From an uncultured Sutterella sp. (GTDB lineage Bacteria; Pseudomonadota; Gammaproteobacteria; Burkholderiales; Burkholderiaceae_F): a DNA stretch of 64,000 nucleotides. Both the position numbers and the translations under genes were made by a program. Of the stretch, positions 55,762 to 64,000 are shown piece by piece. The notes under the pieces are model-generated. The model searched no databases. It saw nothing but the letters and a program-made list of their open reading frames with translations, and had not been told where the DNA came from. Each line of letters starts with the position of its first letter. Within the stretch, counting starts at the first letter, position 1. Where the stretch lies: assembly GCA_905206365.1 (NCBI GenBank), contig CAJLHF010000001.1, positions 124,001 to 188,000 of the forward strand. Reading direction: 5' to 3'.

Positions 55762-57156
55762 TCAGACGCGCCCCGCCATGGCGGGCGCCACGCGTCCGAT
55801 GGAGCCCGCTCCCATCGTCACGACGACGTCGCCCGGGCGAACCGCGGCGCGGATCGCGTCGGCCACGCCCTCGACGGGAACGACCGCGGGTTTGGGGCAA
55901 CCCGCCGCGGCAAGCGCTGCCGCAAGGTGCTCACTGTCCGCACCCTCGATCGGAGCTTCGCCCGCAGGATAAACGTCGGCCAGAACGACACCGTCGACTG
56001 TCTTGAGCACCTCGACGAAGTCCTTGAAGCAATCGCGCGTGCGCGTGTAGCGGTGCGGTTGGAAAGCGACGACCAGGCGACGACCAGGCCAGGCGCCGCG
56101 CAGGGCGGCGATCGTCGCCGCCATTTCATGCGGATGGTGACCGTAGTCGTCGATGAGCGTAAAGGTACCCGTTTCGCCCTCGGCCCCCGTGCAGGGGATT
56201 TCGCCGTACTGCGCGAAGCGACGGCCCACCCCCGTGAATTCTGCGAGCCCCTTGGCGATCGCCTCGTTCGAAACACCCGCGAGCGTCGCGACGGCCACAG
56301 CCGCGAGGGCATTGCGTACGTTGTGAAGTCCCGGCAGATTCAAAACAACGGGCAACGGCGCATGGTCGGGTCGCAGTACCGTGAAGTGCATCCTGGTCCC
56401 GACCGCCTTCACGTCGATCGCGCGCACGAGGGCGTCCGCGGAAAGACCGTAGCCGATCACGGGCTTCGTGACGCGGTCGCGGATCGAACGCACGTTCTCG
56501 TCATCCATGCAAAGGACCGCGACCCCGTAGAAGGGAAGGCGCTCGAGAAAGTCGACGAAGGCCGTCTTGAGGTTTTCGAAGTCGTGCCCGTAAGTGTCCA
56601 TGTGATCTTCGTCGATGTTCGTCACGACGGAGATGACGGGCGTCAGGTTGAGGAAGGACGCGTCAGACTCGTCCGCTTCCGCGACGAGGAATTCGCCCGC
56701 GCCGAGGCGCGCGTTCGCGCCCGCGCTGTTGAGCTTCCCGCCGATCACGAAGGTGGGATCGAGCCCCCCTTGCGCGAGGAGCGACGCAGTGAGCGACGTC
56801 GTCGTCGTCTTCCCGTGGGCGCCCGCAATGGCGATCCCGCGACGCAGACGCATGAGTTCGGCGAGCATCACGGCGCGCGGCACGACCGGAATGCCGAGTT
56901 CGCGCGCCGCGACCACTTCGGGGTTGTCCGCCTTCACGGCCGAGGAGATCACGATGGCGTCCGCCCCTCGGATGTGCTTCTTGTCGTGTCCCTGATAGAT
57001 GCGGGCGCCGAGACTCTGCAGGCGTTCGGTGACGGCCGAGCGCGCGAGATCCGAGCCGCTCACGACGTAGCCGAGATTAAGCATCACTTCGGCGATGCCG
57101 CTCATACCCGCACCGCCGATACCGACGAAATGCAGATGGTTGACCAAAAACTTCAC
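55762..57156 (-). CDS. murC: UDP-N-acetylmuramate:L-alanine ligase
   Basis: A 464-residue Mur-ligase that adds L-Ala to UDP-MurNAc. HFVGIGGAGMSGIAEV starts the Rossmann part and GAHGKTTTTSL is the P-loop. DEDHMDTYGHDF and DDYGHHPHE are family motifs. It starts with GTG at 57156, with AAGGAGCAACC just before it. It follows murG after 108 bases, which include a perfect palindrome. Confidence 0.97.
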   Translation of the reverse strand: MKFLVNHLHFVGIGGAGMSGIAEVMLNLGYVVSGSDLARSAVTERLQSLGARIYQGHDKKHIRGADAIVISSAVKADNPEVVAARELGIPVVPRAVMLAELMRLRRGIAIAGAHGKTTTTSLTASLLAQGGLDPTFVIGGKLNSAGANARLGAGEFLVAEADESDASFLNLTPVISVVTNIDEDHMDTYGHDFENLKTAFVDFLERLPFYGVAVLCMDDENVRSIRDRVTKPVIGYGLSADALVRAIDVKAVGTRMHFTVLRPDHAPLPVVLNLPGLHNVRNALAAVAVATLAGVSNEAIAKGLAEFTGVGRRFAQYGEIPCTGAEGETGTFTLIDDYGHHPHEMAATIAALRGAWPGRRLVVAFQPHRYTRTRDCFKDFVEVLKTVDGVVLADVYPAGEAPIEGADSEHLAAALAAAGCPKPAVVPVEGVADAIRAAVRPGDVVVTMGAGSIGRVAPAMAGRV

Positions 57157-57229
57157 GGTTGCTCCTTTTTCGGATGACGTGCCCGGCGGATTTTGTTCCT
57201 CCGGACTCCGATGTAACGGTGTTCGTCGC

Positions 57230-57247
57230 GCGAGCCCCGGGGCTCGC
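57230..57247. repeat. Perfect 18-base palindrome between murG and murC
   Basis: GCGAGCCCCGGGGCTCGC is its own reverse complement. It sits in the 108-base murG-murC gap and would be transcribed in the dcw mRNA. It could be a hairpin or a protein site; no T-run follows it, so it is not a simple terminator. Confidence 0.5.
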
Positions 57248-57264
57248 TTCGGCCCTTCGGCTCC

Positions 57265-58353
57265 TTAGCGCGCGGCCTCTTCGATCAGGTCCGCAACGCG
57301 CTCCGCGGCGTCGGGGCGCGCGATCGCGCGGGCGGCCCGCGCGAGTTCGAGAATCTTTTCGCGCGTCATGCCTTCGAGAAGTTCCGCAACGCGCTCGACC
57401 GTAAAGTCGGCCTGCTCGACGCAAAGCGCCGCGCCGCGCTCCGCCATGAAGCGGGCGTTGCCGCGCTGGTGCGCCGTCGTCTTTGCGACGAACGGAACGA
57501 GCACCGCCGCCGCACCCGCGGCGCAGAGTTCGGAAACGCTCGTCGCGCCCGCACGGCAGAGAACGAGGTCCGACGCGGCGTACGAAGCCGCCATGTCGGT
57601 GATGAAGGGCACGACTTCGGCTTCGACGCCGAGCGAGCGGTACTTGGCCCGCACCGCTTCGTCGCGGTTTTTCCCGGTCTGGTGCAGGATTTGCGGACGA
57701 CGCTCGGCGGGAATGCGCGCGAGCGCTTCGGGAAGCACGTCGTTCAAGACCTGCGCGCCAAGGCTCCCACCGAAGACAAAAAGCTTCAGGGGGCCCGTAC
57801 GGCCCACAAGACGCGTATCGGGATCGGGGAGCGCCACGATGTCGGCGCGAACGGGATTACCCGTCGTATGACCCTTTTTACCCGCAAAGGAGCGGGCACC
57901 TCCCGAAAAGCCGCACGCAAGCGAAGTGCAGACGGGCATCAGCGTGTTCGTGGACATCAGGAGATCCGCATCGCAGTTCATGAGGACGAGCGGACGCCCG
58001 AGGCTCTTTGCGGCCCAGCCGACGGGAACGGCCACGTAGCCCCCCGTCGAAAACACGACGTCGGGTTTTTCGCGCCCGAGCACCGAGCGGGCGGCTCCGA
58101 GGGCGCCGAGAAGCTTCATGCCCCCTTTGACGGCGCCGAGAAGGCCCTTGCCGCGAACGCCCTGAAAGTTGAGACCCGAAAAGGGGATCTCGTGACGCGC
58201 CACGAGTTCGGCTTCCATCCCGGTCGTCGTACCGATCCAGGAGACGCTCCAACCGCGTTCGCGCATCACTTTCGCGACCGCCAGACCCGGCATGACATGG
58301 CCGCCCGTACCGGCCGCGGCAATCACCAAATGTTTCTGCTTCGTGTTCGTCAC
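57265..58353 (-). CDS. murG: Lipid II synthase (GlcNAc transferase) MurG
   Basis: A 362-residue peripheral membrane GT28 enzyme that adds GlcNAc to lipid I. AAAGTGGHVMPGLAVAKVM (about 12-30) is the first Gly-rich loop and FGGSLGAQVLNDVLPEA the second. CRAGATSVSELCAAG near 275 binds the donor. The start is GTG at 58353, overlapping the ftsW stop as GTGA; no better start exists. Confidence 0.96.
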   Translation of the reverse strand: MTNTKQKHLVIAAAGTGGHVMPGLAVAKVMRERGWSVSWIGTTTGMEAELVARHEIPFSGLNFQGVRGKGLLGAVKGGMKLLGALGAARSVLGREKPDVVFSTGGYVAVPVGWAAKSLGRPLVLMNCDADLLMSTNTLMPVCTSLACGFSGGARSFAGKKGHTTGNPVRADIVALPDPDTRLVGRTGPLKLFVFGGSLGAQVLNDVLPEALARIPAERRPQILHQTGKNRDEAVRAKYRSLGVEAEVVPFITDMAASYAASDLVLCRAGATSVSELCAAGAAAVLVPFVAKTTAHQRGNARFMAERGAALCVEQADFTVERVAELLEGMTREKILELARAARAIARPDAAERVADLIEEAAR

Positions 58354-59555
58354 ACCTGACCTCCGCGCATCAAAATCTTGTTTTCCTTGTCCACCCGCAA
58401 AAGAAGCGCCACGGCCACGAGCCCCGATAAGAGGGCCGAGCCTCCGAAACTCACGAAGGGCAACGTCAACCCCTTCGTCGGGAAGGCGCCCGAGGCAACC
58501 CCGACGTTGATGATCACCTGCACGCCGAACCAGAGACCGACGCCCTGAGCGAGAAGCCCTTGGAAGGGTCGTTCGAGCTTGATCGACTGTCGTCCGATCT
58601 CGAACGCCCGCCGGATGAGCCAGTAAAAAAGGAAAAGAACGAGGATAACACCAACAAAGCCCGTTTCTTCGGCAATCACCGCCATGATGAAGTCCGTGTG
58701 GGCTTCGGGAAGGTAATTGAGTTTTTCCACCGAGCCGCCTAGTCCGACCCCGAAGAGCTCCCCGCGCCCGAAGGCAATGAGCGAGTGCGAGAGCTGATAG
58801 GCCTGCCCGAGCACGTACTCTTCCGACCACGGGTCGAGGTACGCGAGAAAGCGCCCGAGGCGCCACGGCGTCGCGTAGATCATCCACGCGACAAACGCAC
58901 TCACGATGACGAGCACCGCGAGGAAGATGTTGATCGAAAGCCCCCCGAGGAAGAGGATTCCCATGATCTCTGCGGCGATCACGACGGTGGCGCCCAGGTC
59001 GGGCTGCTGAATGAGCAGAAAGGAAAGGAGCAACATCACCGCGGCCATCGGGAAAAAGCCCGACAGAAACGAGTGCATGTAGTCCTGTTTCTTCACCGTA
59101 AAGGCGGCTGTGAAGATGAGTGCAGCCACCTTCACCATTTCGGAAACCTGCAGATTCATGAAGCCGAGCGTGATCCAGCGTCGGGCACCGTTCACGGATT
59201 TGCCGAACCCCGGGATGAAGACCGCAACGAGGACGAGCACCGCCAGCACGCCGATCGGCACCGACCAGCGAAACCAGAAGCTCATCGGTATGCGATAGAC
59301 GACGAGCGCGCAGACCGTCGCAAAGCCGATGCTTGAGAGGTGGCGCACGAGATAGGTCGTGCTCTCTACGCTGAATCGGGGGCTTTCGGCAAATGCAGTC
59401 GTCGCGGAAAAGACCATAACAGCGCCGATCGCAAGGAGCGCCACCACGCAGACGAGCACGTCCCAGTTGGGCCCCACGGGCGTGTTGTCGTAGAGCGACC
59501 AATCGTTCGTCGTGCGCGACTTCAGTGGATGGATCGAGACCAAGGCCTTTTTCAC
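58350..59555 (-). CDS. ftsW: Peptidoglycan glycosyltransferase FtsW
   Basis: A 401-residue SEDS protein with ten membrane helices. The periplasmic loop holds YLPEAHTDFIMAVIAEETGF, the SEDS signature with the catalytic Asp region. The C-terminal KGLTLPFVSFGGSALL is typical. It starts with GTG at 59555, overlapping the murD stop as GTGA, and ends with the murG overlap. Confidence 0.96.
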   Translation of the reverse strand: MKKALVSIHPLKSRTTNDWSLYDNTPVGPNWDVLVCVVALLAIGAVMVFSATTAFAESPRFSVESTTYLVRHLSSIGFATVCALVVYRIPMSFWFRWSVPIGVLAVLVLVAVFIPGFGKSVNGARRWITLGFMNLQVSEMVKVAALIFTAAFTVKKQDYMHSFLSGFFPMAAVMLLLSFLLIQQPDLGATVVIAAEIMGILFLGGLSINIFLAVLVIVSAFVAWMIYATPWRLGRFLAYLDPWSEEYVLGQAYQLSHSLIAFGRGELFGVGLGGSVEKLNYLPEAHTDFIMAVIAEETGFVGVILVLFLFYWLIRRAFEIGRQSIKLERPFQGLLAQGVGLWFGVQVIINVGVASGAFPTKGLTLPFVSFGGSALLSGLVAVALLLRVDKENKILMRGGQV

Positions 59556-61096
59556 GACGCGCTTCCCCCGGCAGGCTCGGCATTCGCGCGAGCGCGAATG
59601 CGCTCGGCCGCGTCAACAAAGCGCCGGCTCCGTTCGGCATAGTCGCGGAACATGTCCCACGACGCGCAGGCGGGTGAAAGGAGGAGCACGTCGCCCGGCC
59701 GGCGACGGGCCCACAGTACCTCGACCGCCTCTTCAAGCGTCGCGCATCGCTCGTGCGGGACGTCCCGCAACACCTTCCCGATCGCCTCGGCGTCCCGACC
59801 GATCAGCGCGGCGTAGCCCGCGGCACCCGCAAGTACTTCGCCGAGCGGCGCGAAATCCTGGCCCTTTCCGTCACCCCCGAGCACGATGAGGACGCGCCGT
59901 CCCTGGGCGGCAAAGCCCGAAACGGCCGCAATCACCGCACCCACGTTCGTGCCCTTGGAGTCGTCGATGAAGTCGACCCCGTCCAACGTCATCACGTGTT
60001 CGACGCGGTGCGGCTCGCCCGAGTAGGTTTCGAGAACGCGCAAGGGACCCGCGAGCGAGGCGCCCGCCGCCTGTACGAGCGCAAGCGCCGCCAACGCGTT
60101 CATCGCGTTGTGGCGTCCCTGAATCTTGAGCGCCCCTTCGGGAAGGAGCGCCTGGGCCTCGGGCACCTCTTCACCCGCGAGTCGCCGGGCCGCGGCGCTT
60201 GTCGGTTCCGTCTCGGGAAGGCTCGGGACGTACCCGAGCCACACGAGACCGTCGACGTGCATCAGGCCCGATTCTCCAGGGTGACTCGGTGCGCCCTGAC
60301 CGAAGGTACGAACGCGCCTCGGGTCGACCCCGTCGGCCGACGCCGCCGAAAGCTTGTCGTCGCGATTCAGAACGCGCACCGTATCGGCGGAAAAGATGCG
60401 GCGTTTCGCCTCGGCGTACGCAGCCATCGAGCCGTGCCAGTCGAGGTGGTCTTCGGTCACGTTGAGAAGCGCCGCCGCGTCGCAGTGCAGGCTCGAGGTG
60501 GTCGCCAACTGGAAGCTTGAGAGCTCGAGTACCCACGCGTCGGGAAGCTCTCCCGCGTCCTCGGCTTTCAGGAGTTCGAGAACGGCGTTCGGACCGATGT
60601 TGCCCGCCGCTCGGGCGCGCAAGCCCGCCGCTTCTAGCATCTTCGTCGTCAGCACCGTCGTCGTCGTTTTGCCGTTCGTCCCCGTGATCCCCACCACCTT
60701 CGGGGCGTACCCCGTTTCGGCCTTGAGGCGCGCGAGTTCGCGCGCAAAGCACTCGATCTCGCCGATCACATCGATCCCGCAGGCACGCGCCCGAGCAACA
60801 AGGGGCGCCGCCGCCCCGTAATCGGGCGAAAGACCCGGGGACATGACAACGAGCTCCGCCCCGTCGAGGAGACTCTCCGGGAGCCCGCCCGTACGCACGT
60901 CGACCCCGGGGAAACGTTCCGCCGCGGTCGTCGCACCCGCGGGCGCTTCGCGCGTGTCGGCCGCCCGCACGGACCATCCGCGGCGAACGAGGTATTCGAT
61001 TGCGGCGAGTCCCGAGGCACCGAGACCGACGACGAGCGCCGTCCGACGGTCGGACGGTGCGTTTTCCTGAGACTTCAACGACGTTTCCATCGACAT
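59552..61096 (-). CDS. murD: UDP-N-acetylmuramoyl-L-alanine:D-glutamate ligase
   Basis: A 514-residue Mur-ligase. VVGLGASGLAAIEYLVRRG starts the N domain, GITGTNGKTTTTVLTTKML is the P-loop, and NVTEDHLDWHG is the carbamylated-Lys region. DFIDDSKGTNVGA lies in the C domain. It is longer than E. coli MurD (438): extra loops near 270-310 and a tail. The 61-base gap before it follows mraY. Confidence 0.96.
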   Translation of the reverse strand: MSMETSLKSQENAPSDRRTALVVGLGASGLAAIEYLVRRGWSVRAADTREAPAGATTAAERFPGVDVRTGGLPESLLDGAELVVMSPGLSPDYGAAAPLVARARACGIDVIGEIECFARELARLKAETGYAPKVVGITGTNGKTTTTVLTTKMLEAAGLRARAAGNIGPNAVLELLKAEDAGELPDAWVLELSSFQLATTSSLHCDAAALLNVTEDHLDWHGSMAAYAEAKRRIFSADTVRVLNRDDKLSAASADGVDPRRVRTFGQGAPSHPGESGLMHVDGLVWLGYVPSLPETEPTSAAARRLAGEEVPEAQALLPEGALKIQGRHNAMNALAALALVQAAGASLAGPLRVLETYSGEPHRVEHVMTLDGVDFIDDSKGTNVGAVIAAVSGFAAQGRRVLIVLGGDGKGQDFAPLGEVLAGAAGYAALIGRDAEAIGKVLRDVPHERCATLEEAVEVLWARRRPGDVLLLSPACASWDMFRDYAERSRRFVDAAERIRARANAEPAGGSAS

Positions 61097-61157
61097 GATG
61101 CGTGTTCCTTCGAAACGAACGATCCCTTGGAAAAAGCTGAGAGAACGGGTGCTGCGA

Positions 61158-62312
61158 TCAGCGGATCTTGAGGGTCGAAAGACCGATCAGCACCAAAATG
61201 AACGTGATGATCCAAAAGCGCGTCACCACCTGCGTTTCCTTCCAGCCCTTGAGCTCGAAGTGATGGTGAATCGGCGCCATGAGGAAGATGCGCTTGCCGT
61301 GCGAAAGTCGGAAGTAGACCGTCTGAATCATGACGGAGAGCGTTTCGACGACGAACACCCCGCCCATGACGGCGAGAACGAGTTCCTGACGAGCGATGAC
61401 CGCCATCGTGCCGAGGCAACCGCCCAGAGCAAGCGCTCCCACGTCACCCATGAAGACCTGAGCGGGGTGCGCGTTGAACCAGAGAAAGGCCAATCCCGCC
61501 CCCGCGAGCGCCGCCGCGATGATGACGAGTTCGCCCGCGCCCGGGATATAGGGGAAGATCAGGTAGTTCGCAAAGTCGGGGCGCCCGACCACGTAACAGA
61601 AGATCCCTAGGGCAGAGCCGACGAGCACGGACGGAAGAATCGCCAGCCCGTCCAGGCCGTCCGTGAGGTTCACGGCGTTCGAGGACCCCACGATCACGAC
61701 GTACGTGAAAGCCATGAAGCCGATCATCCCGAAGGGAAGCGCCACGTCCTTGAAGAAGGGAATGAGAAGGTGCAGGTTCGTGCTCACGTCGAGCGGGAAG
61801 CGCGCGTCGTACCAGACCGAAAGCGTCTCAGCCAGGGTTCCGCCCGCCGGAACGCTCAGCGCGAAGACGAGGTAGAACGCGGCGAGCAACCCGATCACGG
61901 ACTGCCAGGCGAACTTTTCACGCGCGCTCATGCCACGCGGATTGTGGTGCACGACCTTGCGGTAGTCATCGATCCAGCCGACGATCCCGTAGCCTAGCGT
62001 CACGAAGAGCACCACCCAGATGAAGCGGTTCGAGAGGTCCGCCCAAAGGAGCGTCGAGACCGTAATCGCGACGAGCATCAGGGCGCCGCCCATCGTGGGC
62101 GTGCCGTCCTTCACGAGGTGGGTCTTGGGGCCGCAGTCGCGCACCGCCTGTCCGAAGTGCATGGCGCGCAACCGTCGGATCATCCAGGGACCCGCTGCAA
62201 AACCGATGAAAAGCGCCGTGAGCGCGGCCATGACCGCGCGCAACGTGAGGTAGTTGAAAACGCCGAACCCCGTGACGGAGCTCGACCAGTTGCGGAAAAG
62301 TTCAAGAAGCAT
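61158..62312 (-). CDS. mraY: Phospho-MurNAc-pentapeptide translocase
   Basis: A 384-residue membrane enzyme that makes lipid I. It has ten hydrophobic helices. GTPTMGGALML, the DD pair in GWIDDYRKV, NAVNLTDGLDGLA and the APIHHHFELKGW motif are all present. The ATG at 62312 fits the family; a longer frame reaches 62417. Confidence 0.97.
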   Translation of the reverse strand: MLLELFRNWSSSVTGFGVFNYLTLRAVMAALTALFIGFAAGPWMIRRLRAMHFGQAVRDCGPKTHLVKDGTPTMGGALMLVAITVSTLLWADLSNRFIWVVLFVTLGYGIVGWIDDYRKVVHHNPRGMSAREKFAWQSVIGLLAAFYLVFALSVPAGGTLAETLSVWYDARFPLDVSTNLHLLIPFFKDVALPFGMIGFMAFTYVVIVGSSNAVNLTDGLDGLAILPSVLVGSALGIFCYVVGRPDFANYLIFPYIPGAGELVIIAAALAGAGLAFLWFNAHPAQVFMGDVGALALGGCLGTMAVIARQELVLAVMGGVFVVETLSVMIQTVYFRLSHGKRIFLMAPIHHHFELKGWKETQVVTRFWIITFILVLIGLSTLKIR

Positions 62313-62349
62313 GATGAAGGATGAGCATCGGAGCACACGTGCGACCGGC

Positions 62350-63807
62350 TCAGTTTTCGTTGGTGGGATTTCGGGGTGCGTCGTCACGGCGCGCATGAAG
62401 TTCGAGCAGTCGGGCAACGACCCGATCGAACCCCATCGAATGACTCGCCTTCACGGTGAAGGCGGCCTTTGAGGCCGGCAATTCGGGAAGATGCTCCAGA
62501 AGCTCCTCGACCGTCGCGAACCGGCGCGCCCGCGGGCCGCAGGCTTCGGCCGCGTACTTCGAGAGTTCGCCGCACGTCCAGAGCGTAAGCCCGAGCTCCC
62601 GGGCGTAAGCACCCACTTCGGCGTGACAGGCGGAGGCTTCTCGGCCGACCTCGCCCATATCGCCCATGAGGAAGACTTTCGCGGGGCTCGGATCCTCGAC
62701 GAGAATCCGCATGGCGGCCTTCATGCTGTCGGGATTCGCATTGTAGGCCTCGTCGTAGATCGTGATGTCGGAGCCGTCTTCGGTACGAATCGCCGCACCG
62801 CGACCGCGAAGGGCCCGGAAGTTCGCGAGCGCTTCGACGATCGCTTCGTCGGGAAGACCGAGCGTGCGGGCGGCAAGCGCTGCCCCCGCCGCGTTGTGGC
62901 GGTTGTGTTCGCCCGCCATCCGGAAGGGAAACGAAAGGCGCGCCGCCCCTCCCGGGGTGCGATCTGAAAAGACGAGCACCGCGTCGCCCCGTTCGTCGAG
63001 CGTCATGTGTGCGTCGGCTCGGACGGCGGGGTCCGTCGCAAACGTGAGCGCACGAACGCCGCGGGCGCGCGCGATCGACGCCCAGACGTCGCACGAGGCG
63101 TCGTCCGAGGGATAGACCGCAAAGCCCCCGTCGGGAAGCGCCGCAACGGCCAGACCGTTTTCCCACGCGGTTTCGCGCACCCCCGCGAGAAATTCCTGAT
63201 GCTCGCGCTGCGCGTTCGTCAGGAGCACCGTATCGGGGCGAATCCAGTCCGCAAGGCGTGCGAGTTCTCCGGGATGGTTCATCCCGGCTTCGACAACCGC
63301 GTACTCGGTGCCGTGCGGAAAACCGAGCAACGTCTGCGGCACGCCCACGTGGTTGTTGAAATTTCCCGCGGTCGATGCGGTCCGATCGCCGTGCGCCGCT
63401 CTCAAAATCGCCGCGACCATCTGCGTGGTGGTGGTTTTGCCGTTGCTGCCCGCGACCGCGACGATGCGGGCGCCGAGTTCGCGGCGGTACCGCGCGGCGA
63501 TCGTTCCGTAGGCTTCGACCGTGTCGGCAACGACGAACTGCGCGATGTCGGCGTCGACGGGGCGCGCGACGAGGGCTGCGGGCGCTGATCGGCGGGCAAC
63601 GTCCGCGACGAAATCGTGTCCGTCGAAGCGTTCGCCCGACAGAGCGACAAAGAGTGTTCCGGGGCCCGCCCGGCGCGAATCCGAGAGGATTGCGTCGATC
63701 GTTCCTTCGGGAAGCGTTTCGGGCGCCTTGAGGAGCAGTCCTTCGACCGCGCCGAGCGTCTCTTTGATCCACAGGGCGTCGACGCCGAGACGTTGGGTTG
63801 AACTCAT
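62350..63807 (-). CDS. murF: UDP-MurNAc-tripeptide:D-alanyl-D-alanine ligase
   Basis: A 485-residue Mur-ligase that adds the D-Ala-D-Ala dipeptide. AVAGSNGKTTTTQMVA is the P-loop, EAGMNHPGELARL and NHNRHNAAGAALAA-like GEHNRHNAAGAALAARTL follow, and DEAYNANPDSMKAAM is the family motif. AAGGAAGAG precedes the ATG. murE ends 21 bases upstream. Confidence 0.96.
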   Translation of the reverse strand: MSSTQRLGVDALWIKETLGAVEGLLLKAPETLPEGTIDAILSDSRRAGPGTLFVALSGERFDGHDFVADVARRSAPAALVARPVDADIAQFVVADTVEAYGTIAARYRRELGARIVAVAGSNGKTTTTQMVAAILRAAHGDRTASTAGNFNNHVGVPQTLLGFPHGTEYAVVEAGMNHPGELARLADWIRPDTVLLTNAQREHQEFLAGVRETAWENGLAVAALPDGGFAVYPSDDASCDVWASIARARGVRALTFATDPAVRADAHMTLDERGDAVLVFSDRTPGGAARLSFPFRMAGEHNRHNAAGAALAARTLGLPDEAIVEALANFRALRGRGAAIRTEDGSDITIYDEAYNANPDSMKAAMRILVEDPSPAKVFLMGDMGEVGREASACHAEVGAYARELGLTLWTCGELSKYAAEACGPRARRFATVEELLEHLPELPASKAAFTVKASHSMGFDRVVARLLELHARRDDAPRNPTNEN

Positions 63808-63828
63808 ATCGATCTCTTCCTTATCCGA

Positions 63829-64000
63829 TCATTCGTGCGCACGGGCGGCCTTCACGAATTCGATCGTGCGGCGTTCGTTGAGAGCTTCGTTTACGACTTC
63901 GACGTCGCTGAAGTGGTGACGCACGCCCGCCGTTTCCTGGTAGTCTTCGTGCCCTTTGCCCGCAACGAGCACGACGTCCTCGGGAGCCGCTTCGAGCACC
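63829..64000 (-). CDS. murE: UDP-MurNAc-L-Ala-D-Glu:meso-DAP ligase, C-terminal part (5' end outside window)
   Basis: The last 56 residues of a Mur-ligase are read from the window edge to a TGA at 63831-63829. LVAGKGHEDYQE near the start is the conserved MurE C-terminal motif, followed by HHFSDVEVVNEAL. It is not in the supplied start-to-stop frames because it lacks a start, but the reading frame is clear. Position before murF agrees with the dcw order. Confidence 0.92.
   Translation of the reverse strand, partial: VLEAAPEDVVLVAGKGHEDYQETAGVRHHFSDVEVVNEALNERRTIEFVKAARAHE

Noticed and set aside
52359..56006. A 1215-codon open frame on the plus strand across ftsA, ftsQ, ddlB and part of murC
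   Set aside because: It is in exact codon register with the minus-strand genes (ftsA, ftsQ and ddlB share the same frame), so it stays open as long as those genes avoid TTA, CTA and TCA codons, which are rare in this GC-rich genome. It has no protein-like features.

Overview
This window looks like a stretch of core chromosome from a GC-rich Gram-negative bacterium. The gene content and order point to the Betaproteobacteria, probably Burkholderiales of the Sutterella/Parasutterella kind. The evidence is: Tol proteins, LpxC, ZapD and YacG (Gram-negative proteobacterial genes); a prmA–DUF3426 gene pair, an ffh/CcsA-like pair and a PP0621-type gene next to ampD (typical beta-proteobacterial neighbourhoods); and the flank lpxC–dciA–secA–mutT–yacG–zapD–coaE. 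The family-level placement is inference. Coding density is about 90 percent. I see no insertion sequence, prophage, CRISPR array, toxin–antitoxin pair or other clear mark of transfer.

Layout. 1-3.8 kb: end of a DedA membrane protein, polyphosphate kinase (ppk1) and a lone GT2 glycosyltransferase, all +. 3.85-9.6 kb: on the minus strand, pepT and the central-carbon run tkt-gap-pgk. 9.8-14 kb: rsmE (+), a lytic transglycosylase (-), a KTSC-domain protein (+) and mgtE (-). 14.2-18.3 kb: mpl-yqiA-RNase II-like run (-). 18.6-24.5 kb: unknown protein, accB-accC, prmA, DUF3426 protein and a PfkB kinase (+). 24.6-27.1 kb: YggT protein, then the CcsA-like/PP0621/ampD operon (-). 27.4-31.2 kb: ffh-ruvC-ruvA-ruvB (+), with ffh/ruvC and ruvC/ruvA overlapping. 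31.3-35.1 kb: unknown multi-pass membrane protein (-), then ybgC-tolQ-tolR-tolA (+). 35.2-40.2 kb: rplU-rpmA-obgE-proB-proS (-). 40.6-43.7 kb: ispB, tRNA-Pro(CGG), coaE, zapD and yacG (+). 43.8-48.6 kb: secA, an unknown 399-residue protein and mutT (-). 48.9-49.8 kb: dciA (+). 49.8-64 kb: the division and cell wall (dcw) cluster on the minus strand, murE (cut by the window edge)-murF-mraY-murD-ftsW-murG-murC-ddlB-ftsQ-ftsA-ftsZ-lpxC.

How it fits together. Envelope growth dominates. The dcw cluster makes the peptidoglycan precursor and the divisome. Mpl, AmpD and the lytic transglycosylase recycle or cut peptidoglycan. LpxC commits to lipid A, IspB feeds quinone synthesis, AccBC starts fatty acids, and Tol proteins act at constriction. 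A second theme is translation and secretion: L21, L27, Obg, ProRS, Ffh, SecA, PrmA and RsmE.

I did not find a clearly undescribed biological system. The best leads are three unrecognised proteins at conserved loci (18.6 kb, 31.3 kb and 44.6 kb), a histone-H1-like tail on PPK1, a structured leader in front of rplU, a long C-terminal extension on DciA, a tol locus that stops after tolA, and overlap of ffh with ruvCAB. Many very long open frames lie antisense to real genes. They are codon-register artefacts of rare TTA, CTA and TCA codons, and I left them out.
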